From positions 124,001-188,000 of the forward strand of contig NZ_CP089541.1 in the NCBI RefSeq assembly GCF_021233055.1: 64,000 bases of DNA, read 5' to 3'. The notes beneath the pieces are model-generated. The model was given only the letters and a program-made list of their open reading frames with translations. It did no database searches and was not told where the DNA came from. This DNA is from Spirosoma oryzicola. GTDB taxonomy: Bacteria > Bacteroidota > Bacteroidia > Cytophagales > Spirosomataceae. A program made the translations under genes and the position numbers. This document shows, piece after piece, positions 36,816 to 48,151 of the stretch; positions within the stretch are counted from its first letter, which is position 1; every line of letters starts with the position of its first letter.

Positions 36816-37787
36816 TTAGCGTTGTAAGTAAGTGCCGCCACGTATGGCACCGACAGCAAATGTAGCGTTTAACGTATTCATCTCTTCTGGGGTGAATTCA
36901 ATAGCCATCGCTTCCATATTCTGGGGCAAGCGCGACCGACGGCTCATACTTACTAACGGCATAATATGGTCGCCTTGTTCCTTTACCCAGGCAATTGCCA
37001 GCTGGGTTGGCGTACAGCCTTTGCTGTTGGCTAGTTGCTTTAAGATGTCGACTTTTTCCAGATTATAAATCAAATTGTCTCCCTGAAAACGAGAGAAATG
37101 GTTTCGATAATCGTCTTGGGGCAGCGGGGCATTCAACTCACCGGTCAACAAGCCTTCCGCCGTATTAGCGAAGGCCACGACAGCAATGCCTAATTCCTTA
37201 GCGGCAGGCAGCAGATCATTCTCTATTTGACGATCCGCCAGCGAATAGCCGATCTCCAGCGCACTAATGGGATGAATGCGGTTGGCTTGGCGAAGTTGGT
37301 CAGCCGTAATTTCCGAAACGCCAATGGTACGCACTTTTCCTTCTTTGATCAAATCGGCAACCGTCCCAATAATGTCTTCCAGCGGTACGCTGTTATCCAT
37401 TCGGCTAGGCTGGTAGAGATCAATGGTGTCAATTCCCAAGCGGGTCAGGGAATAGTTGATAAAGTTCTTGATCGCGACGGGGCGTAGATCCATCCCCAAC
37501 CATTGACCGTTGTGAAAAATAGCCCCAAATTTTACGCTGATGAAGGCATCGTCGCGTCTTCCTTTGATGGCTTTGCCGATCAGCAGTTCGTTATGACCAG
37601 CTCCGTAGAAGTCGCCGGTGTTTAAAAAATTAATACCTCTGTCCAAGGCTTCATGGATGGTGGCAATGCTTTCGGTTTGGTCAGGAGTAGCCCCGCCCCA
37701 GATCGAAGACATCCGCATACAGCCTAAACCAAGTTTGGAAACGAGTGGTCCGTTTTGACCCAGTTGAATTTTTGCGATAGTTTTCAT
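36816..37787 (-). CDS. Aldo/keto reductase
   Basis: This is a TIM-barrel NADPH-dependent reductase of 323 residues. The catalytic tetrad residues occur in FLNTGDFYGAGHNE (Asp and Tyr), SVKFGA (Lys) and the following Trp/His region. The N-terminus LVSKLGLGCMRMSSIWGG and the C-terminal cofactor-binding PLVSMSRRSRL are typical of AKR11/13-like bacterial proteins such as YajO or PLP-type reductases. The substrate is unknown. It is the first gene of a two-gene unit with an AraC regulator. A 6-bp palindrome (AAAGAT/ATCTTT) lies 5 bases before its ATG. Confidence 0.92.
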   Translation of the reverse strand: MKTIAKIQLGQNGPLVSKLGLGCMRMSSIWGGATPDQTESIATIHEALDRGINFLNTGDFYGAGHNELLIGKAIKGRRDDAFISVKFGAIFHNGQWLGMDLRPVAIKNFINYSLTRLGIDTIDLYQPSRMDNSVPLEDIIGTVADLIKEGKVRTIGVSEITADQLRQANRIHPISALEIGYSLADRQIENDLLPAAKELGIAVVAFANTAEGLLTGELNAPLPQDDYRNHFSRFQGDNLIYNLEKVDILKQLANSKGCTPTQLAIAWVKEQGDHIMPLVSMSRRSRLPQNMEAMAIEFTPEEMNTLNATFAVGAIRGGTYLQR

Positions 37788-38086
37788 GCCACAAAGATCA
37801 ATCTTTACAAAACGTGCTAGTTTCTTCTACGGCTCAGCTATTTTGCTTGTACGGCTCATCGAAGCTAGGGCAAGACCAGTGTTTGTGGGCAAATGAGATT
37901 GGTACAGACCAACTGTTATCTACATCGGAGCAGCGAATCAGCTGTCTTCGTCTTCGCCCTTTTTATTCTACACGGACTTTCTAACAAAGTGACTGCTAGA
38001 GCACAGTGGAAGGTTTGTTGAGGTCCGCAACTAAAACCATAGTCGATAAAACTAAAAAATAAAACGACATCGGTTATATTTAAGCA
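37788..38086. other. Divergent promoter region
   Basis: The region holds the start sites of the reductase (minus) and TenI-like gene (plus). The sequence TATATTTA at about 38074-38081 is one base off a -7 element. No gene is visible. Confidence 0.4.
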
Positions 38087-38692
38087 ATGACTACTTTTCA
38101 GCTTATTGGAATCGCTGACGAAAACCGACAACGTCCATCTGAAAGCACGCTATTGGCTTTGCTATCTGGTGGACTCGACTATTTTTATGATCGCTCGGCT
38201 GCGGCTGAAACCTCACTGAAAAGCAGCACGAACGCTCGGTCACGTACGTTGCTAGCCGCTCCAAACCCTGGTGAAGTTCGCGCTCCGTTCCGCTGGCACC
38301 TGAAAGAAGCCGACCGAATGCGTTTGTTTGGCAACGAAGAGCCCCTTTCCGAAAAACCGTTTTCGACCAGTATTCATCAACTAAACGACTGGCCAACTCT
38401 AGCCGGTCAGGTTGAACTGGTTTTTTACAGTCCGATATTCCCAAGCATTAGCAAGCCCGGCTATGGTCCTTCGGTTCAGCTAGACAGGCTGGCCCAGCAG
38501 ATTAAGCTCATCCGCGAACAGCACGGACATCGGGCTTTACCTCGCCTGATTGGCTTAGGTGGCATTAGCGCCAATAACGTACGGCTGGTCCATCAAGCGG
38601 GTTTCGACGGGGCTGCTCTGATGGGAGCGCTTTGGCAAAGCCCTAACCCCGTGGCTGCTCTCCAACAAATCAGGGCGTCAATCTACACCTAG
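38087..38692 (+). CDS. TenI/thiamine-phosphate-synthase-like protein
   Basis: The 201-residue TIM-barrel protein has a thiamine-phosphate synthase fold signature near the C-terminus: GLGGISANNVRLVHQAGFDG and the FYSPIFPSISKPGYG loop. The N-terminal phosphate- and pyrimidine-binding residues of true ThiE are poorly kept, so it is probably TenI-like, an aminothiazole tautomerase that helps the thiazole branch of thiamine synthesis. It lies opposite to the thi operon with a 15-base tail-to-tail overlap with thiF. Such placement gives it a separate promoter, outside the TPP riboswitch. Confidence 0.78.
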   Translation: MTTFQLIGIADENRQRPSESTLLALLSGGLDYFYDRSAAAETSLKSSTNARSRTLLAAPNPGEVRAPFRWHLKEADRMRLFGNEEPLSEKPFSTSIHQLNDWPTLAGQVELVFYSPIFPSISKPGYGPSVQLDRLAQQIKLIREQHGHRALPRLIGLGGISANNVRLVHQAGFDGAALMGALWQSPNPVAALQQIRASIYT

Positions 38693-39757
38693 CCGCCGAA
38701 CAGCGTTCAGTCCACCCGCCAGATTCAGCACATTAGCGTAACCATGTTTTCTTAGAAACTGTACCGCCTGACGACTTCGTCCACCCAACTGACAATGGAT
38801 TACAACCGGTCGGTCCGCCGGAACGCGTTCCGGGTGCTGATGTAAAGTTACCAAAGGAATCAGGGTACCGCCCAGGTTATCCCGCCTATATTCGTCAGCC
38901 TCGCGAACATCGATCAATAACGGAGCATCAGGACGGGCCATCCAGTCGAGGAGAGTTGCCGCGTCCAGTTCAGGAACGGAATCGACCACTTCGACCGGGC
39001 TGCAGACAGGCTGCTGATCGGGTAGCGACTGAATAATTTTGTTGTTGGGGTCGGCAGTCAATGAGAACGTATTGAACGAGCACGTCAGAGCGTTGAATGT
39101 CAGTAAGGTTCCGCTTAGCACGTCACCGATACTCGTGATGAGTTTGATGGCTTCAGCCGCCATCAGGCAGCCGGTAATGCCGGGTAATACCCCCAGCACC
39201 CCCACTTCTCCGCAGGCTTCCAGTTCACTTGGGTCCGGGTACAGGCAGCGGTAAGTGGGACCATCTCCATAATTGAAAACGCTAACCTGTCCTTCAAATT
39301 GGTAGATTGAGCCGAACACCAGCGGTTTATTCAGCAGCACGCAGGCGTCGTTGACTAGATAGCGGGTCGCAAAATTGTCGGAACCGTCGATCACCAAATC
39401 ATACGCACCTAATGTTTTGAGGATATTAGTCTTATCCAGAAAAAAAGGGTATGCCACAACCTGAACGTGCGGATTCTGGCGATTCAGTAGCAGAGCGGCT
39501 ACCTCAGCTTTGTTCTGCCCGACATGTTCCGGCGAAAAGAGAATCTGCCGTTGCAGGTTACTTTCGGCCACGCTGTCGCCGTCGATAACACCCAGCGTAC
39601 CAACGCCAACAGCCGTCAGGTACTGCGCCACTGGGCATCCCAGCCCACCGGCCCCCACTAAGGCTACCCGCGAACGCTTGAGTTGCTGCTGACCGGTCAG
39701 GCCAACCTGGGGCAGTCGAATGTGTCGGTCGTACCGATTCAGTTCGGCTTCTGTCAT
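38678..39757 (-). CDS. thiF: ThiF/MoeB-type adenylyltransferase with C-terminal rhodanese
   Basis: The N-terminal E1-like domain (about 1-245) activates the ThiS C-terminal Gly by adenylation, with AGGLGCPVAQYL (ATP site), the R-finger region and the Cys pair in YRCLYPDP and ACGEVGVLG. A rhodanese domain (about 265-359) with LIDVREADEY and the active Cys in HCQLGGRS can supply the sulfur, so one protein combines activation and sulfur transfer. The start overlaps the stop of thiH by 4 bases. It is the last gene of the operon. Confidence 0.93.
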   Translation of the reverse strand: MTEAELNRYDRHIRLPQVGLTGQQQLKRSRVALVGAGGLGCPVAQYLTAVGVGTLGVIDGDSVAESNLQRQILFSPEHVGQNKAEVAALLLNRQNPHVQVVAYPFFLDKTNILKTLGAYDLVIDGSDNFATRYLVNDACVLLNKPLVFGSIYQFEGQVSVFNYGDGPTYRCLYPDPSELEACGEVGVLGVLPGITGCLMAAEAIKLITSIGDVLSGTLLTFNALTCSFNTFSLTADPNNKIIQSLPDQQPVCSPVEVVDSVPELDAATLLDWMARPDAPLLIDVREADEYRRDNLGGTLIPLVTLHQHPERVPADRPVVIHCQLGGRSRQAVQFLRKHGYANVLNLAGGLNAVRRLGVD

Positions 39758-40893
39758 AGCTGTACCAGTGTTTTATCCCAATCTTTCCAAACCGGCTCGT
39801 AGCCCTGCCGTCGGATCACCTCGGCCATCTCAGCGGGACTGCGTTCGTCGGAAATGGCGAACTGTTCGAGCGATTGCGGTTCTACCACGTAGCCCCCCGG
39901 ATTGGTTTTTGATCCGGCGCTTAAGCTGGTAATTCCCAATTTCAGTACGTGATCGCGGAAGCGGGGCGTTTCGCGGGTGGAAAGCGATAACTCAACTTCT
40001 TCGTTGAACAGACGATAGGCACATATGAGCTGAACCAGATCACGGTCGCTCATGCACCGCTCGAAGGTTTTAGCCGTAATCATATCGTTTTCCAGCAGAT
40101 CGATGGGACGCAGACGGGGGAAGGAAACGCTGTAGCGAGTTTGCCAATAAGTCCGTTCCAGGTGTTGCAGATGAGCCGCCGTAAAAAAGCTATCCGTACG
40201 CCAGTCTTCCAGCCCTAACAAAGCCCCCAGCCCGATGCGATGGATTCCCGCCCGGCCCAGTCGATCCGGTGTTTCAATCCGATACAAAAAATTTGATTTC
40301 TTACCCTTCGGATGGTGATTCCGGTACGTAGCCTGGTGGTACGTTTCCTGGTAGACCAGTACCGTGTTCAAACCTTCGCTGATTAGTTCCTCGTACTCTG
40401 GCTGGTCGAGTGGCTGTACTTCCATCGACACCTGAGCGAAATACTCACGTAGCAGCCGAATGGCGTTTTTCAAATACGGTACGCCGACGGTCTGGTTGGC
40501 TTCCCCCGTCACCAGCAGGATATGTTCGTAGCCCAACTGCTGTACAGCCTCAGCTTCTCGCCGGATTTCGTCGTCGGTTAGCGTCCGGCGCCGGATTTTG
40601 TTGTCCAGACTGAAAGCGCAGTAGGTACAAATATTCTGACACTCGTTCGAAAGGTACAGGGGAGCGTAAAGCTGGACAGTCCGGCCGAAACGTTGCTGGG
40701 TCAATTGATGACTAAGCTGCGCCATCGGTTCCAGGTACGCCTGAGCCGCCGGAGAAATCAGCGCCTTGAAATCGTCGAGTGTACGCCGGGACCGCGCCAG
40801 TGCCTGTTCAACCTGTTGGGGCGTGGTTGCGTAAATGTCGCGCAGAACGGTATTCCAGTCGTACCGATCGAACCAATTATTTTCGTTCCTCAT
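39754..40893 (-). CDS. thiH: 2-iminoacetate synthase (radical SAM tyrosine lyase)
   Basis: ThiH cleaves tyrosine by radical chemistry to give dehydroglycine for the thiazole ring. The radical-SAM Cys motif CQNICTYC (CxxxCxxC) lies near residue 95 and a BATS-like C-terminal domain is present. The length of 379 is normal. The use of ThiH rather than the oxygen-dependent ThiO shows the anaerobic-type route. The gene overlaps thiG and thiF by 4 bases each. Confidence 0.95.
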   Translation of the reverse strand: MRNENNWFDRYDWNTVLRDIYATTPQQVEQALARSRRTLDDFKALISPAAQAYLEPMAQLSHQLTQQRFGRTVQLYAPLYLSNECQNICTYCAFSLDNKIRRRTLTDDEIRREAEAVQQLGYEHILLVTGEANQTVGVPYLKNAIRLLREYFAQVSMEVQPLDQPEYEELISEGLNTVLVYQETYHQATYRNHHPKGKKSNFLYRIETPDRLGRAGIHRIGLGALLGLEDWRTDSFFTAAHLQHLERTYWQTRYSVSFPRLRPIDLLENDMITAKTFERCMSDRDLVQLICAYRLFNEEVELSLSTRETPRFRDHVLKLGITSLSAGSKTNPGGYVVEPQSLEQFAISDERSPAEMAEVIRRQGYEPVWKDWDKTLVQL

Positions 40894-41661
40894 TCGTCCA
40901 GGAAAGCGGTTAGTGGACTACTCGCCTGTGCGTAATCAATAGGTTGAGCAAGCCGGGCTTCGTACGCCAGTCGCCCGGCTTCAACGGCGAGCCGGAAGGC
41001 CGTGGCCATCCGAACCGGATTACCCGATACCGCCAGCGCCGTATTGACCAGAACGGCATCGGCTCCCAGTTCCATCGCTGCGGCTGCGTGCGACGGAGCG
41101 CCCAGCCCCGCATCAACAATCACCGGTACCCGGCTCTGCTCAATGATGATTTCCAGAAAATCCAACGTGCGCAACCCTTTATTAGAACCGATGGGTGCAC
41201 CTAGGGGCATAACCGCAGTCACGCCCACATCTTCCAATCGTTTACAAAGCACAGGATCGGCGTGGACATAGGGAAGAATTACGAAACCCAATTTAACGAG
41301 TTCTTCGGCGGCTTTCAGCGTTTCGACGGGGTCGGGCAGCAGGTACTTCGGGTCGGGATGAATTTCTAGTTTCAGCCAGTTCGTTTCCAGCGCTTCACGG
41401 GCCATCTGTGCTGCAAAGACGGCTTCACGAGCCGTCCGAACTCCGGATGTATTGGGCAATAGCTGAATTGACGGGTGTGCCAGATGCGTTAGAAGATCGT
41501 CCTGGTGGTCGTGCGCGTCGATGCGTTTGAGCGCAACGGTAACGAGCTGGGTTCCTGACGCTAATAAGGTAGCCTCCATCTGCTCCGACGAGCTGAATTT
41601 GCCGGTTCCGGTAAACAGCCGGGACGTGAATGTCCGGTCCGCCAGCACCAGCGGTTGGGTT

Positions 41662-41675
<14 letters not shown>
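40890..41675 (-). CDS. thiG: Thiazole synthase
   Basis: ThiG joins 1-deoxyxylulose 5-phosphate, dehydroglycine and ThiS-thiocarboxylate sulfur to make thiazole phosphate. The TIM barrel has [12 protein letters not shown], the catalytic Lys in VTVALKRID, and phosphate-binding [12 protein letters not shown] and [10 protein letters not shown]. The ATG at 41675 gives the usual 261 residues; the longer frame to 41837 is not thiG-like in its first 54 residues. It overlaps the end of thiE by 14 bases and the start of thiH by 4. Confidence 0.95.
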
Positions 41676-44401
<2,726 letters not shown>

Positions 44402-44595
44402 AGTCGTACGTTTGAGGCTAAACGCAACGCCAGGGGCAACCGGAATCAGAAAGTAAGCGTAGAAATGAGTGCGAAAACCGAAGTGTGTCAGAAGCAACCA
44501 CTGATGCGGCTTGCTTTAGGGACAAGTGCCGTGTTACACAAACACAGATGCCAATTGACAGACTAATGAAACGAGTCTAACCCGGTTTTATTCGC

Positions 44596-44670
44596 GCTTT
44601 TCCCTCCGCAGGTATTATCCTGTTCAGGTTCAAAGGGTGATCTCTCAGCCCGTCCGGGCACCCCTAAAGC
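44596..44670 (-). promoter_or_regulatory. TPP riboswitch (THI element)
   Basis: The minus strand has the conserved cores in order: GGGGTGC, then a short GCCCGGACGGGC hairpin (P3), GGGCTGAGAGATCACCC, GAACCTGAACAGGATAATACC and GCGGAGGGAA. A closing stem is formed by GCTTT at the two ends. The P3 arm is very short. It lies about 195 bases before the thiS start and should turn off the thi operon when thiamine pyrophosphate is plentiful. A clear intrinsic terminator after it is not visible, so control may be at translation. Confidence 0.95.
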
Positions 44671-44687
44671 TTCGCTGTTAAGCGGGG

Positions 44688-44695
44688 CAAATATA
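44688..44695 (-). promoter_or_regulatory. -7 element of the thi operon promoter
   Basis: TATATTTG on the minus strand is an exact TAnnTTTG match, 18 bases before the riboswitch, so the transcript would start just upstream of the aptamer. Confidence 0.6.
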
Positions 44696-44957
44696 TAAGA
44701 TTTATATAATGTGAATCGCTATTCGGTTCTTTTTTTTTGAACAAAGACTATTTTGTATGACGTGGTTCCCTAACTATTTGGTATTATCATCAAGCTACGG
44801 CTTTTGTACAGGACGATACAGGAGATCCCGAAACTAACCTCGATTAGATCGGCCTATTGGCTTGGCTGGGGTAGTAGGAACAATAGGTTTGAAACGAAGA
44901 AGCTAACCCAAGAAATCCGTTTCTATGCGTACTATTTTCAATAAATAGCTTACCGCT

Positions 44958-45560
44958 TTACGCATGCGTGTGCTCGGGACAGTCTAACCGGAGCAGGTCT
45001 GCCTCCAAGGGAATTTTAAGTAAGCCACAGTAATGAATCTGTCCATCGTACTGGTAGTGTACACACGTTTTGCACATTCGCTGGACAGCAATCAGGCCGT
45101 GCTGGTGCAGCCCGTAAATAAGTGTAAACAAGCTTTCATAAAGCACCGTCTTCTGCCCCCCATCCATTTTACCAATCAACTGGCTAAGTCCATTGGCAAA
45201 ACTACCCGTCTGTTCGACAATTTCCTGACCGGCGGTAGTTAACTGCAAACTATGGCTACGGCTGTCGAAAGGATCCACAACGCGTACCAATAATTCTTTT
45301 TGAACCAGCACCTTCACCGCATCACTGATGGTCGGTTTTGTCAAGTTAAACTCCTCTGCCAGATACCCTATGCGACACTTGGCTGGTTCGTGAAAGGCAA
45401 GAAACAGCAACACTTGTATTTGAATTGGACTTAGGCCGGTCATGCGGCTTTGCTGCCAGAGCAATGTCCGAAACACCTCGCCAATCCGCTCTAGCCCCGC
45501 CACAATTTTGGCATCAACCGAGCTATTTTGTTGGTTTACGTTAAATATGGAGTCACTCAT
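44958..45560 (-). CDS. MarR-family regulator with Cys-rich tail
   Basis: The 200-residue protein has a winged-helix domain (about 25-150) with MTGLSPIQIQVLLFL, LAEEFNLTKPTISDAVKVL and RVVDPFDSRSHSLQLT, and a C-terminal extension with CKTCVHYQ, HYCGLL and LDCPEH. The four Cys and nearby His may bind zinc or another metal or sense redox; this extension is not in classical MarR. It is the last gene of the unit and probably represses it through the palindrome at 47197-47221. Start and upstream stop are directly adjacent. Confidence 0.88.
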   Translation of the reverse strand: MSDSIFNVNQQNSSVDAKIVAGLERIGEVFRTLLWQQSRMTGLSPIQIQVLLFLAFHEPAKCRIGYLAEEFNLTKPTISDAVKVLVQKELLVRVVDPFDSRSHSLQLTTAGQEIVEQTGSFANGLSQLIGKMDGGQKTVLYESLFTLIYGLHQHGLIAVQRMCKTCVHYQYDGQIHYCGLLKIPLEADLLRLDCPEHTHA

Positions 45561-45827
45561 TCAACTATCACAAGTTTCACAATAAGGCGCGTAGCCTTCA
45601 AAATTTGGCGCAAATTGTCCTCCGGCGCTGACCAGCTTAGATAAAGGAATTTGCTCTCCTGAAGAAAGACCAACCATCTGATTGGTTCCCTTCCCGCCAA
45701 CATGCACAATAAGCGCATTCAACGTAATCAGTTCGTGAAACTCGGTAAAATATTGGACTTTTACATACTGCCGATGTTCAACAAGAGCGGTCAGATAGTC
45801 ACTAAAAGATAACAAAGATGTTTCCAT
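45561..45827 (-). CDS. Rof-like (Rho-binding antiterminator-like) small protein
   Basis: The 88-residue product has an SH3-like beta pattern, HRQYVKVQYFTEFHELITL and EQIPLSKLVSAGG, resembling Rof/Rho-binding antiterminators, then a tail with CETC. The Cys pair echoes the tail of the MarR regulator that begins directly after its stop. The assignment is weak, because Rof resemblance was judged by eye. It belongs to the DUF2024-MarR unit. Confidence 0.6.
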   Translation of the reverse strand: METSLLSFSDYLTALVEHRQYVKVQYFTEFHELITLNALIVHVGGKGTNQMVGLSSGEQIPLSKLVSAGGQFAPNFEGYAPYCETCDS

Positions 45828-45929
45828 ACAAATTAAGCTAAGTCAGTAAGCTGTTATTAAATCTACCCTATCCAAAAAAACGATGCGAATGGGGTCAATA
45901 ACCAACAACCCCATTCGGCATTGATCGTT

Positions 45930-46697
45930 CTAGTTTCTTTCTACGGTATACGGTAACGACAAACTGCCTGATAACACTCCATATACAGCGTAAACTCCCA
46001 GCATAGGCTTATCAGCCGTTTCATGATGAGCCCCTGCTTCGCCGTGCGCGGGATGATGCATCTGCAAATAGCACGTAACAGCGTCAAAGCGGAAATCTGA
46101 GCGGTGATTGATCCGGTACGCTGGAATAGCCACCCGAATGGTTTGATCGGCAGTGACGACACCGTAACCCGGCGAATCGAAATAGAGTGGTACGCCCGGC
46201 GCTGTTTTGGGCAGCACTACCGCTTTGTCATCTCGGCGAAAAGCTTTTACACTCAATCCTCCAGGCACCCGCTTGTCTTCCTGCAAGACTACCCAGTGAG
46301 GATGCCAAACAATCCCGTCGTTGTCAAAGTTGCCGTCGTTATTTTCGTCCCAAAGTGGGGTATCATCCATGTCCGGATGCGAGGTAAGAGCCAGCGCTAC
46401 AATGCCCTCGGTGGGTGAGAAACCGACATCCTGCGCTTTGAGTGTTGTTGGGAACACATAGGCCAGTACCGGAGCCCCTTGGGTACCCCCCACGGGCTTC
46501 GGTGTCGTACGACCAGCCTGACCGCTTACCTGCATACTCATAACGACCATATCCAGATCAGACTGGTAAACAGCCTTCGCCGACGTCAGCTTAAAGTCGG
46601 CATTATTATAAGAAGCTCCCGGCTGTTGTGTTTGGGCCAGCGTTGTACCTGACCAGGCGATCAGCATTAGTAGCAGTACTATTTGTGAATGGTTCAT
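45930..46697 (-). CDS. Secreted protein with His-rich segment
   Basis: A signal peptide (1-21, ending TTLAQ) leads to a mature protein of about 234 residues, with PVLAYVFPTTLKAQDVGF, a WDENNDGNFDNDG segment that resembles a calcium-binding loop, IVWHPHWVVL, and MHHPAHGEAGAHHE near the C-terminus. The His clusters suggest metal binding, possibly calcium or copper, which is inference. The family is not recognised. It is encoded between the DUF2024 and Rof-like genes on the same strand (44-base and 102-base gaps). Confidence 0.7.
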   Translation of the reverse strand: MNHSQIVLLLMLIAWSGTTLAQTQQPGASYNNADFKLTSAKAVYQSDLDMVVMSMQVSGQAGRTTPKPVGGTQGAPVLAYVFPTTLKAQDVGFSPTEGIVALALTSHPDMDDTPLWDENNDGNFDNDGIVWHPHWVVLQEDKRVPGGLSVKAFRRDDKAVVLPKTAPGVPLYFDSPGYGVVTADQTIRVAIPAYRINHRSDFRFDAVTCYLQMHHPAHGEAGAHHETADKPMLGVYAVYGVLSGSLSLPYTVERN

Positions 46698-46741
46698 AAC
46701 TTTTGTGCATTGGTTAATGGATAAAAAGGGATCTAGTCGGG

Positions 46742-47002
46742 TTAGCAGCCCTGCATTTCAATGATGTGAAAGCCCTGCTGGGCAATGCTGGTCTGCACCA
46801 TCTCGTCGGCTTCTTCTATGTGACAGAAGCGGCATTCTTTAGCAGCCAGGGGTTGCCCGGCTTGTCCTTTCGTCGCCAAGTAGGTCTGCCCATACTCATG
46901 AATCGTTGCTTCACTCGTCAACGTAGATGGCACCAGAATGTCGAAGTGCATAATTGACCCGTCTGTACGGGTAACGTAAGTATCAAAAACGGAAACTTGC
47001 AT
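46742..47002 (-). CDS. DUF2024 family protein
   Basis: The 86-residue protein matches DUF2024: MQVSVFDTYVTRTDGSIMHFD at the start and KECRFCHIEEAD near the end, closing with a Gly-Cys (MQGC). The CRFCH motif and terminal Cys suggest a metal or redox centre. No function is established for the family. It is the first gene of the operon, with an untranslated leader of about 185 bases after the promoter at 47194. Confidence 0.88.
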   Translation of the reverse strand: MQVSVFDTYVTRTDGSIMHFDILVPSTLTSEATIHEYGQTYLATKGQAGQPLAAKECRFCHIEEADEMVQTSIAQQGFHIIEMQGC

Positions 47003-47193
47003 GATTGGTAGGAATTAGCGTTGATTTATAATCTTCGTGATTGGTGTGAGAGCAGCTTCGGTTAGTGCTGCCCTATCCAGATCAGCCAGTGCTTTACTAG
47101 CTGGTCGTACTGGTGCGGTGATTGGACTTCTATTCGGGTAAGCTTTTACGGGCTGTGTTTTCTTGTCATCGTCAGATCGTTACATGTTCGACA

Positions 47194-47221
47194 CAAATAT
47201 AATTAGGAATCCTAACTATAT
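47194..47221 (-). promoter_or_regulatory. Promoter with overlapping MarR-type operator
   Basis: The minus strand carries TATATTTG (47194-47201), an exact -7 element. Bases 47197-47221 form a 25-nt palindrome with only two non-matching pairs and a perfect 13-base core TTAGGAATCCTAA. The operator covers the -7 element and the spacer, where a bound dimer would block RNA polymerase. The MarR gene at the end of the unit is the natural candidate. Confidence 0.7.
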
Positions 47222-47782
47222 TGAAAATGACTATATCTTCTTTTTCAATGCATGATTGATAAAATCTATTTATCAGGAAAGCTCGGCAGAAAAATGGCTA
47301 GAAGAGGCAACTGTTTTTTACCATTTGATTTGAAACAAGAAGATGCACTAAGATCTGTAACTACGGATTCGACCGCAATCTACTGATCATCACTATAACT
47401 ACTCTAAAGCTTATTAGCCAATCCCTTTTGAGCTATTAAAAACTAAATTGATTTATTTCAATGATACTCCCGGTTCTCTATAGACTTTAACATAACTATC
47501 TGATTATCATTTTTATAGCATTTATTTGCAAAACTAAATTTACGTGTTCACCTTTGCCTATTCATCAACGCGGTTGCTTTGACAATGCTGCTAATAATCA
47601 CAGATTGATTGCCAGCTAATCATCAGTCATCAGCACACTAACTCCCTTAACTCATGAACACAGTGCACTAAAGATAAGGTTTTCAAGTAGTGATTTTTAA
47701 ACTACATAATCAATAGATCTTATAAAGTAATAAACCCTTATTTTTTAGCGGATCTACGTTCAAGCAAACCTAATTACAGACA
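47222..47782. other. AT-rich intergenic region
   Basis: About 560 bases hold no gene with a start on either strand. The sequence is more AT-rich than the flanking genes, especially 47430-47580. It should contain the ACT gene promoter. Confidence 0.5.
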
Positions 47783-48034
47783 ATGATACAAGTGACTTAT
47801 CATATCTCTGGCTTCGACCGGCTCAATTTTGTCAGCGACATTACCAATAGCGTTCCGCAGGATGAGTCCGTCTTTATCCGAACGCTCAACTTCGAGGCAG
47901 ACGGCGTTTTAGCGAATGGTATCCTCACGATTCAAGTGCAGCAGAAAACGCAGCCCATCAGCAACCTGGCTCAACGTTTTTATGCGGTTCCGGGCGTCAT
48001 TAGTCTGAGCGAGTCCACAGAACAAGTGCAATAA
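47783..48034 (+). CDS. ACT-domain protein, RelA/SpoT tail-like
   Basis: The 83-residue protein is a single ACT domain: VTYHISGFDRLNFVSDITN, then IRTLNFEADGVLANGILTI and VPGVISLSES. This pattern is close to the C-terminal regulatory ACT domain of RelA/SpoT, here without the synthetase. ACT domains bind amino acids or partners. An in-frame TAA precedes the ATG, so it is not simply the tail of a larger frame. It may be a free-standing sensor or a relic. A hairpin follows 11 bases after the stop. Confidence 0.75.
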   Translation: MIQVTYHISGFDRLNFVSDITNSVPQDESVFIRTLNFEADGVLANGILTIQVQQKTQPISNLAQRFYAVPGVISLSESTEQVQ

Positions 48035-48045
48035 CAACATAGATA

Positions 48046-48151
48046 GACCTACGGCAATAGGTCTTCTAGACGTGAACCCAGAACAGCGGCAACTGTTCCG
48101 GTCAACTTCATACGGCTCTGGTAAACGAAGCGTCGGACCGGCCTCTTTTTT
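48046..48151 (+). ncRNA. Candidate structured leader with two CGGCAA-loop hairpins and a terminator
   Basis: Two 6-bp hairpins, GACCTA/TAGGTC (48046-48063) and GAACAG/CTGTTC (48081-48098), have exactly the same loop, CGGCAA, although their stems differ. A third stem follows at once, CCGGTC at 48098-48103 with GACCGG at 48136-48141, and then CCTCTTTTTT. The third stem shares its first base with the second. This is either the end of the ACT transcript or an attenuator before the SusC gene. It is not a known riboswitch class that I recognise. Confidence 0.45.
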
